A stretch of 39,080 nucleotides of DNA, from NCBI RefSeq assembly GCF_008801835.1, contig NZ_VZOW01000048.1, positions 1 through 39,080 on the forward strand. The letters run 5' to 3'. The stretch comes from Cupriavidus pauculus (GTDB lineage: Bacteria; Pseudomonadota; Gammaproteobacteria; Burkholderiales; Burkholderiaceae). Position numbers and translations under genes: made by a program. Below the pieces are notes generated by a model. That model made no database searches, had not been told where the DNA came from, and saw nothing but the letters and a program-made list of their open reading frames with translations. How positions within the stretch are numbered: position 1 is the first letter of the stretch; each line of letters begins with the position of its first letter. Below are positions 22,690 through 29,450 of this stretch, in pieces.

Positions 22690-24819
22690 TTACTGCGCCG
22701 GGAACGTCAGCGCGTTGCTCAGGTCGCCCATCGCCGGCTTGCCGTTGGCGATCAGCGCATCGTCACGCAGCTTCAGGCCAGGCAGCGTCGGCAGCGCAAA
22801 GCGGTGCGTGATGAAGCGCAACACCGAAGCGGTGTCGTACTGCGTGTGATCGACGAAGCCGCGCTTGGCGAACGGTGACACGATGATGGCCGGGATGCGC
22901 GTCCCCGGACCCCAGCGATCGGCCTTCGGCACGGGTGCGTGATCATAGAAGCCGCCGTTCTCGTCGTACGTCACCACGATCAGCATGTTCTTGTACTGCG
23001 GGCTCTTCTGCAGTTGCGCGATCACGCTGGCAATGTGGGCATCGCCGTCGGCAACGTTGGCATAGCCTGGGTGCTGGTTCAGGTTGCCTTGCGGCTTGTA
23101 GAACGCTACGGCCGGCAGCTTGCCTGCCGCGGCATCCGCCAGGAACTGCGAATCGAAGTCCTTCAGGTGCGATGCGCGATAGTCGGCGTGATTGAGCGGA
23201 TTGAAGGCCGCGTAGTAATTGAACGGCTGGTGATGCGCCTGGAAGTTGGGCGTGGTGTTGTTGTAGATCAGCGAGCTGTTGGCCGACACGGCCTTCCACG
23301 CACCCGCATACCACGCCCAGCTCACACCGCGTTGGTCCAGCAGCGTGGCGATGGTGTCCTGCGTCTGCTCAGGCAGCGTGCTGGCCTTGGCCGGATCGGC
23401 CAGCAGCTTGGTGCCATCCGCTGCCGCCGGCGCGTTGCCGCTGGGCTGGTACGGCGGCTGCATCGTGTTGACGGCGTAGTACATGCCGCTGCTGTCCTTT
23501 GGCGTCAGCGTGCTGTCGTTCTGGTATTGCGCGGTACCGGTGAGCACGCTGGCCGGGCTGGTGGCCTTCAGCGTCAGGTTCTTGAAATTGCCGTTGGCGT
23601 CGGTGTCGATGGCCGAGATCGACCCCGAAGCCACCGATTTATCGGCATTCGGATACTGGGGCGCACATGCGCAGACCAGATACTGGTGGTTCAGGAACGA
23701 GCCGCCGAATGCGCCCATGAAGAAGTTGTCGGCCAGCACGTAGTCCTGCGCCAGCTTCCACATCGCCATGCTGCTGCCGTCGTAGTAGCCCATCGTCAGG
23801 CCGCCGGCATCGGAGAACGCGGCGAACTTGTCGTTCTTGCCGCCGTTGATCTGCATCTGGTTGTTGTAGAAGCGGTGCACGAGATCGCGCGTGACCACGT
23901 TCTGGCCAACCACCGTGCCCGTACCGTTCACGCCGGCCGGATCGTCGATGCGGAACGGCTTGTTGGCCCAGCCCACGGTGCTGTCCTGCGGCAGCGTCAC
24001 GCTCTGGCCCGCGGCGGTCAGGCCGCCCCAGGTGGGCGGCAGCGATGCCAACGTGCTGCCGTCGAAATCCTTCTGAGGTTCGGCTGTGCCGACCGAGCTC
24101 GGATTCACGCCCGGAATGCCGTTGGCGCCGGGAAACAGGCCGTACAGGTTGTCGAAGCCGCGGTTCTCCGCGTAGATCACCACTACGTTCTGGATGTTGT
24201 TCAACGCCAGGCGCTTGGTCACGCCGTCGCGGATTGCCGCGCCGATGTCGCCGCCAGACGCCACCGCCGTGGCAATCAGGTCGATGGCCTGTTCGATTTC
24301 GGCTTGCAGCGCAGCCTTGATCGTGCTGTCCGTTTCCTTGTTGTGGTCTTCCAGCAGCTTGTCGGCGGCTACGCCCAGGCGCGTGGCCAACTGGGTGCGG
24401 GCGTTGTCGAGGTTGCCGCCATTGGCGTCCATCAGCGCGGTCAGTTCGGTGGAAATCGCGCTGATCACGGCGTTGGCGCCGGCTGGTGCGCGGAACACGA
24501 GCTTGCGCGTCACGGCGTTATGGCCGCCGGCATCGTCGTTGCGGAACGCATCGGTGTCGATCACGGCCACCACCGGGCCCTGGCCCGTCAGCGTGAACGC
24601 GCCCTTGGCGTCGGTATAGGCCGATACTTCGCCGCTATCGCATTGCGAATTGTTGTTGGCGTCGATACAGACCTTGGCATGCTCGAAGTAGCTGCCGGTG
24701 ACCACGCCGGACGTGGTGGCGGCCGGCGTTGCGGCGCTGCCGGAATCGCTGCCGCCACAGGCGGACAGGCATGCGGCGGCTATTGCGGCCAGGGGCCACA
24801 GACGGTTGAAACTGCTCAT
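22690..24819 (-). CDS. Lipoprotein acid phosphatase / phospholipase C-like phosphoesterase
   Basis: 709 residues from ATG 24819, with AGGA close upstream; the frame to 25017 is not used. A lipobox (CLSAC, Cys21) makes it an exported lipoprotein. Residues about 35-90 hold a small Ca-binding-like module (CIDANNNSQCDSGE, then AYTDAKGAFTL) seen in many betaproteobacterial lipoproteins. The catalytic domain of the PLC/AcpA phosphoesterase family starts near 205 with NVVVIYAENRGFDNLYGLFP, where the metal-binding Glu-Asn lies, and ends with LIVVTYDENGGFYDHAPVP and the GPGTRIPAIIVSPFAKRG block. It would hydrolyse phosphate esters or phospholipids in the periplasm or at the membrane. It is divergent from a di-heme peroxidase gene across 256 bp. 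Confidence 0.85.
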   Translation of the reverse strand: MSSFNRLWPLAAIAAACLSACGGSDSGSAATPAATTSGVVTGSYFEHAKVCIDANNNSQCDSGEVSAYTDAKGAFTLTGQGPVVAVIDTDAFRNDDAGGHNAVTRKLVFRAPAGANAVISAISTELTALMDANGGNLDNARTQLATRLGVAADKLLEDHNKETDSTIKAALQAEIEQAIDLIATAVASGGDIGAAIRDGVTKRLALNNIQNVVVIYAENRGFDNLYGLFPGANGIPGVNPSSVGTAEPQKDFDGSTLASLPPTWGGLTAAGQSVTLPQDSTVGWANKPFRIDDPAGVNGTGTVVGQNVVTRDLVHRFYNNQMQINGGKNDKFAAFSDAGGLTMGYYDGSSMAMWKLAQDYVLADNFFMGAFGGSFLNHQYLVCACAPQYPNADKSVASGSISAIDTDANGNFKNLTLKATSPASVLTGTAQYQNDSTLTPKDSSGMYYAVNTMQPPYQPSGNAPAAADGTKLLADPAKASTLPEQTQDTIATLLDQRGVSWAWYAGAWKAVSANSSLIYNNTTPNFQAHHQPFNYYAAFNPLNHADYRASHLKDFDSQFLADAAAGKLPAVAFYKPQGNLNQHPGYANVADGDAHIASVIAQLQKSPQYKNMLIVVTYDENGGFYDHAPVPKADRWGPGTRIPAIIVSPFAKRGFVDHTQYDTASVLRFITHRFALPTLPGLKLRDDALIANGKPAMGDLSNALTFPAQ

Positions 24820-25075
24820 GGCTTTCCTCTTTCTTATATGTGGGAATTGCGATGCGTCGACAAACATGAGTACTGCGGGGTGCGCCGCGAGTGTGATCCG
24901 CGTATATGTCAGATTGATGATGCGGCGCACGCGGCCTCGGTGCGCGTGATCGTCGGCATGCCGCGCGTCAACGGCCGCCGCTGGTGTCATTTCGATGAAT
25001 CGACATGGCGCTGTCATAAATGGTGCTTAGGCTGTTGCGCCATTCCTTCGTCACCCTCGCCGTCGTCACGCCGTC

Positions 25076-26425
25076 ATGACCCTGCCACCGCTGCTGTGGA
25101 GCGTTGCATCCCCATCGCTCTTTACCTGGATGCGCATCGCCGGCGGCCTGCTGATGGTCATGCTGGCGAGCCTGATCGGCGGTTGTGGCAAGGCCGACCC
25201 GGCCGCGGGTGCGCAGGCTGCGCAGGCGCCCATCGCCACAAGCACGCCCGCCGCGCGGCAGCCCGCAGCAAAGCCGTTCTACGCGATGATGGCGGAGCGG
25301 CGCCCCAACATGGCGGCGCTCAATGCACTGGGCAAGGCGCTGTTTCACGACCCGTCGCTGTCCGCGTCTGGCAAGCAGTCGTGCGCGAGCTGTCATAGTC
25401 CCGAGCACGCGTACGGGCCGCCCAATGCGCTGTCGGTGCAACTGGGCGGTGCCGATATGACGTTGACCGGCGTACGCGCCGCACCCTCACTGCGCTACGT
25501 GCAGAACGTGCCCGCCTACACCGATCACTATCACGAGAACGACGGCAACGACGCCGAGGACCAGGGCCCGACGGGTGGGCACAACTGGGATGGCCGCGCG
25601 AATTCCACGCACGAGCAGGCGCGCATTCCGCTGCTGTCCGCGCACGAGATGGCTAATGGCGAACCGATCGTCGTGGTCGAAAAGGTCCGCAAGGGCCCGC
25701 ACGCGCAGGCATTCCGCGCCGTGCTGGGCAACGATGTACTCGATGACGACGCGACGGCCTTCAATGCGGTACTGATGGCGTTGGAAGTGTTCCAGCAGAC
25801 GCCGGCGGAGTTCTATCCGTACACCAGCAAGTACGACGCGGTGCTGCGCGGGCAGGCAAAGCTGACCGCGCAGGAACAACGCGGCCTGCGGGTTTTCAAC
25901 GATCCCGACAAGGGCAACTGCGCCGCTTGCCATCCGGGCGATATCCGTGAAGGCGCGTTCCCTGCCTTCTCCGATTTTGGATTTATCGCGTTGGGGGTGC
26001 CGCGCAACCGCAAGCTGGCGGGCAATGCCGACCCCGCATTCCACGACCTGGGCCTATGCGGACCCGATCGCACTGACCTCAAGGACCGCGCCGACTACTG
26101 CGGTCTGTTCCGCACGCCTTCGCTGCGCAATGTGGCACTGCGCCAGGCGTTCTTCCACAACGGCGTGTTCCATTCGCTCGACGAGGTCATGCACTTCTAT
26201 GCCGAGCGAGACGTCAAGCCGCAGAAGTGGTATCCGCGCGGCCCCGACGGCAAGGTCCGCAAGTTCGACGACCTGCCCGCGCAATACCACGACAACGTCA
26301 ACATGGAAGCGCCATTCGGCGGAAAGCCCGGCGACAAGCCGCGGATGACGGAAGGCGAGATGCGCGATGTGATCGCATTCCTGAAGACGCTGACCGATGG
26401 TTACCAGTTGCCCACCGCGCACTGA
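25076..26425 (+). CDS. Di-heme cytochrome c peroxidase / MauG-family lipoprotein
   Basis: 449 residues. Two c-type heme motifs are present, CASCH (103-107) and CAACH (282-286), in the bacterial CcpA/MauG layout. GKALFHDPSLSASG precedes the first, HNWDGRANS lies between them, and FRTPSLRNVALRQAFFHNG lies in the C-terminal domain. A lipobox (LIGGC, Cys37) suggests membrane anchoring in the periplasm. ATG 25076 gives a long N terminus; ATG 25130 (MRIAGGLLM) gives a tidier lipoprotein signal and may be the real start. It could reduce peroxide or carry out a MauG-like oxidation. The divergent pairing with a phosphoesterase is the only context. A GCGCAG-AAC-CTGCGC hairpin (26459-26473) after it may end the transcript, though without a U-run. 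Confidence 0.85.
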   Translation: MTLPPLLWSVASPSLFTWMRIAGGLLMVMLASLIGGCGKADPAAGAQAAQAPIATSTPAARQPAAKPFYAMMAERRPNMAALNALGKALFHDPSLSASGKQSCASCHSPEHAYGPPNALSVQLGGADMTLTGVRAAPSLRYVQNVPAYTDHYHENDGNDAEDQGPTGGHNWDGRANSTHEQARIPLLSAHEMANGEPIVVVEKVRKGPHAQAFRAVLGNDVLDDDATAFNAVLMALEVFQQTPAEFYPYTSKYDAVLRGQAKLTAQEQRGLRVFNDPDKGNCAACHPGDIREGAFPAFSDFGFIALGVPRNRKLAGNADPAFHDLGLCGPDRTDLKDRADYCGLFRTPSLRNVALRQAFFHNGVFHSLDEVMHFYAERDVKPQKWYPRGPDGKVRKFDDLPAQYHDNVNMEAPFGGKPGDKPRMTEGEMRDVIAFLKTLTDGYQLPTAH

Positions 26426-26577
26426 CTGAGCGCGACACCATCGCGCCAGACATCACACGCGCAGAACCTGCGCCGCTGCGCCGATTTTCCACGGTTGCGC
26501 GGGGAATTCGCGCGCCTGCGCAATGACGATCTGGCCGATCGCACTTCTTTGGCCTAGCTTATGAGAGGAGCGAAATC

Positions 26578-27321
26578 GTGGCGCCGCGCAATGTCGCGCG
26601 CGGCCTGTTCAGTCAGATGAGGCAGAGTGCGAACATGCGTAAACCGTTGACGTGGCGGAGCGTCCTGGCGATCGGGGCAGCGATGGTTCCCCTGGCGGGG
26701 CTGCCGGAAGACACCATGAACCTGACGATGGGCGGCAAGTCGCTGCCATCGGCGTGTGATGTCTCGCTGAGCGGCAACGGTCGCGTCGATTTTGGCCTGG
26801 TGCTTGCCGATGCGCTCCAGCCATCGTCACCCACGCATCTTGCCGCGCGCACGGTGACGCTGACCGTGGCGTGCGACGGCCCGACACGGCTGGCCATCGC
26901 CACGCGCGAATCGCGTGCCGGCACGGCCGCAGCCGAAATGGACGAAGCGGTCGGCGCGCCAAGCGTCTACAGCGTGTTCGGGCTTGGCGCATTGGGTGGC
27001 ACCAATCTTGGCGGCTACGGCATTCGCTATGCGTCGCCGCTGGTCGACGGCGAGCCCGGGTCGATGCTGTTCAGCGCAAATCTGGCGTCGGGATGGAGCA
27101 GGGTTGGCACGGCGTCCGACCAATCGGGGGGATTTGCCTATACGTTGGACGGCGTGTATTACTCGTGGACGCAGGATGCCGGCTATATGCCGGGCGCCTT
27201 CACGACCGTCATCGTGCCGATGACGGTGACGGCGGCAGTGGTCGCGCGTAGCGCGTTGCCAACCGTAATGGCCCGCGTGCCGCTGGAAGGCATTGCTACG
27301 GTGTCGCTGGTGTACCTGTAG
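26578..27321 (+). CDS. DUF1120-like exported protein (fimbrial-subunit-like beta domain)
   Basis: 247 residues from GTG 26578, chosen because AGGAG lies seven bases upstream; ATG 26635 would give a more standard signal peptide (MRKPLTWRSVLAIGAAMVPL). The mature part begins with SACDVSLSGNGRVDFG and has a second cysteine in TVACDGPTRLAI (Cys60 and Cys99, a likely disulfide). It ends in a beta-strand-like VPLEGIATVSLVYL. This pattern is that of DUF1120 proteins, often found beside chaperone/usher fimbriae. No chaperone or usher gene is near, so it is an orphan, and family placement is moderate. Confidence 0.65.
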   Translation: MAPRNVARGLFSQMRQSANMRKPLTWRSVLAIGAAMVPLAGLPEDTMNLTMGGKSLPSACDVSLSGNGRVDFGLVLADALQPSSPTHLAARTVTLTVACDGPTRLAIATRESRAGTAAAEMDEAVGAPSVYSVFGLGALGGTNLGGYGIRYASPLVDGEPGSMLFSANLASGWSRVGTASDQSGGFAYTLDGVYYSWTQDAGYMPGAFTTVIVPMTVTAAVVARSALPTVMARVPLEGIATVSLVYL

Positions 27322-27353
27322 CGTCGTAGCCTGCGGGCGTGCGCCTGGCGCGC

Positions 27354-27578
27354 TCAGCCCGCGCGGCCCATGGCGTCGAGCATCAGGCGGCCATGGTCGG
27401 TGATGCGCGGGCTGGGACGCTGGCCTTGGTCGCCATGCAGAACAACAAGCTGCTTTGTGATCAATGCGTCGAGATCGACGGGATCGATTTCGCGCGGCGC
27501 GGTGGCGGTGGTGTCATCGCGGGTATGCGGGCCATTGCCGATCAACATCAGCGTGGCCAGTTCATGTGGGCTCAGCAC
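27354..27578 (-). CDS. Small hypothetical protein with winged-helix-like end (GTG start)
   Basis: 74 residues. GTG 27578 is preceded by AAAGGAG at ideal spacing (AGGAG, then six bases), which marks it as a real start and excludes the longer frame. The sequence begins VLSPHELATLMLIGNGP. Its second half (DLDALITKQLVVLHG, then RITDHGRLMLDAMG) looks like the end of a winged-helix domain, in which a 'TDHGR' turn follows the wing. I do not recognise a named family. It converges on the DUF1120 gene; the two stops are 33 bp apart. The 291 bp upstream of it, to the hydrolase gene, show no gene or clear signal. Confidence 0.6.
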   Translation of the reverse strand: MLSPHELATLMLIGNGPHTRDDTTATAPREIDPVDLDALITKQLVVLHGDQGQRPSPRITDHGRLMLDAMGRAG

Positions 27579-27869
27579 GGTGTTCTCCTTTGGTAAAGGG
27601 GAGCGGTTGCTGGGGACTGGGGGACGCCTTGACCGGTGCAGCCAGACGCCCCTCCGACGGGATTGTGGACCATCGCCCCGGACCATGCACGCTGCAATGC
27701 ATCGTGATGGCAAGTCGACAGTCACTGCGTTGGACGGGTCGCTGCGGCACGGGTTCCGTGCCGATACAAAACCACTACAAAACGCGGGGCTTTCACCGCC
27801 TCGTCATGCAGGCGGCATGTCGATACCGCGCATGATGCCCCACCTTCGCGCTGCGTTGCGCGATGTCCC

Positions 27870-29450
27870 TCACACGGCCATGGCAATGCCGTCGCTGCGC
27901 GGATCGTGCGCGCCCGCGCAGCGTCCGTCGTCATACAACGCGATAGCGCCTGGGTGTCCCGCCAGCGGGCTTTGCGCGGGGATCACGCTGACCTCGTGCC
28001 CAAGCGCGATAAGCGCAGCGATCACATCGTCGCCGGCGTCGGCTTCGATCTTGAGCGAATCGCGCACGTCGGAGAACGTGCGGCCCAGCAGGAATCGCGG
28101 GCGCGACAGGGCGTCGAGCGGATCCATGCCGTAATCGATCAGACGCGTGAGCACGGCCGCCAGCGTTTGCGGCTGGCCGTCGGCGCCCTGGGTGCCGTAT
28201 AGCAGGCAGGGCTTGCCGTTGCGCAGGTACATGCCCGGATTCAGGGTATGGAACGGCCGCTTGCCGGGCTGAATGACGTTGTGATGGCCTGGCGCGGTGC
28301 TGAATGCCGCGCCGCGGTTGTGCCAGAGGATGCCCGTATCGCCGGCCACCACGCCGCTGCCCCAATCGAAATACACGGTTTGCAGCACGCTTGCGCAGCG
28401 GCCCTGGCTATCGACCGCGCCAAGGTAGACCGTGTCGCCATGCTGGTAGACATGCGGCCACGGCAGCGCGCTGGTCGTGTCGATACGGGCCGCCAGCGCG
28501 TCCAGCCGGTCCGGCGCGAGCATCGCGCGTGCGGGGACGTCGACGAAATCAGGATCGGCCACGTAGCGGTTGCGTTCGATGAAGGCCTGTTTCACGGCCT
28601 CCACCAGCAGGTGATAGAAGGGCGCGCTGCCTTCGGCGATATCGGTGAAGTCGAAGCGCTCCAGCATGCCCATGATCTGCAGCGTGGTCACGCCTTGCGT
28701 GGGCGGCGGCAGGCTCAGCAGTTCGCCGCCGCGATATGCCACGCGCAGCGGTGCTTCGTCGCGTGCGGCCGTGTGTCGCAGGTCTTGCAGCGTCAGCGGC
28801 GAGCCCGCTTCGCGCAGGCCGGCGACGATGCGTTCGGCCAGGTGGCCTTCGTAAAAGTCGCGCGCGCCATGCGTGGCAATGCGATCGAGGCTGCGCGCCA
28901 GCGCCGGTTGATGCAGACGGTCGCCCGGCTCGGGCAGCCGGTCGTGCGGCATGAACGTGGCGGCAAAGCCGTGCCAGTCGCGCAGTTCGTCCTGGCGGAA
29001 GGCCTGCCAGAAGCGCTGCGACGGCGTCACGTCGAAGCCGTCGTGCGCGTGGCCGATGGCGCGCTGGAACAGGCTGCCCCACGCCTGCGTGCCGCCCCAC
29101 AGATCGCGGCTGATGGCGAAGGCGCGATCCCACGTGTCGACCGTGGCGGCCGTCGTGATCGCAGCCGCGGCGCCGCGCGTGGGAATCGCCTGCGCATAGG
29201 CCGGCAGCGTCTGCGCCGCCTGGCCGATGCCCGATAGCGTGCGTACGTTGCCCGCACCGTCGCTGACGATCCAGAACGCGTCGCCGCCCAGGCCGGTGAA
29301 ATGCGGATAGGTAACGGCCAGCGTGGCGCCGATGGCGATGGCGGCTTCGATTGCGTTGCCGCCCGCGCGCAGCACTTCCAGGCCGGCTTCGCTTGCCAGC
29401 GCATGAGGGCTGGTGACCATGCCCGCGCTTGAAGTGGCCAGCGCACTCAT
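27870..29450 (-). CDS. Cytoplasmic gamma-glutamyltransferase-family Ntn-hydrolase, HpxW/YwrD-like
   Basis: 526 residues without a signal peptide. The GGT fold is clear: VTSPHALASEAGLEVLRAGG, NAIEAAIAIGATLAVTYPHF, GLGGDAFW, LPPPTQGVTTLQIMGML. The autoprocessing nucleophile is Thr340 in HGDTVYLGAVDSQG, and LYGTQGADGQPQTLAAVLTR lies in the small subunit. Secreted GGTs carry a TTH-type nucleophile motif; the GDTV motif, the length and the nucleophile near 340 resemble YwrD and HpxW, the oxamate amidohydrolase of purine breakdown, as I recall them. The start overlaps the stop of the ABC transporter fusion by four bases (ATGA), so it is made with the importer and probably hydrolyses the imported amide or gamma-glutamyl compound. 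The exact substrate is not known. Confidence 0.8.
   Translation of the reverse strand: MSALATSSAGMVTSPHALASEAGLEVLRAGGNAIEAAIAIGATLAVTYPHFTGLGGDAFWIVSDGAGNVRTLSGIGQAAQTLPAYAQAIPTRGAAAAITTAATVDTWDRAFAISRDLWGGTQAWGSLFQRAIGHAHDGFDVTPSQRFWQAFRQDELRDWHGFAATFMPHDRLPEPGDRLHQPALARSLDRIATHGARDFYEGHLAERIVAGLREAGSPLTLQDLRHTAARDEAPLRVAYRGGELLSLPPPTQGVTTLQIMGMLERFDFTDIAEGSAPFYHLLVEAVKQAFIERNRYVADPDFVDVPARAMLAPDRLDALAARIDTTSALPWPHVYQHGDTVYLGAVDSQGRCASVLQTVYFDWGSGVVAGDTGILWHNRGAAFSTAPGHHNVIQPGKRPFHTLNPGMYLRNGKPCLLYGTQGADGQPQTLAAVLTRLIDYGMDPLDALSRPRFLLGRTFSDVRDSLKIEADAGDDVIAALIALGHEVSVIPAQSPLAGHPGAIALYDDGRCAGAHDPRSDGIAMAV

Noticed and set aside
25011..25021. Pho-box-like CTGTCATAAAT between the phosphoesterase and peroxidase genes
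   Set aside because: Only one half is good; the expected repeats 11 and 22 bp further on do not match (a CTGTTG lies at 21 bp), so PhoB control is not supported.
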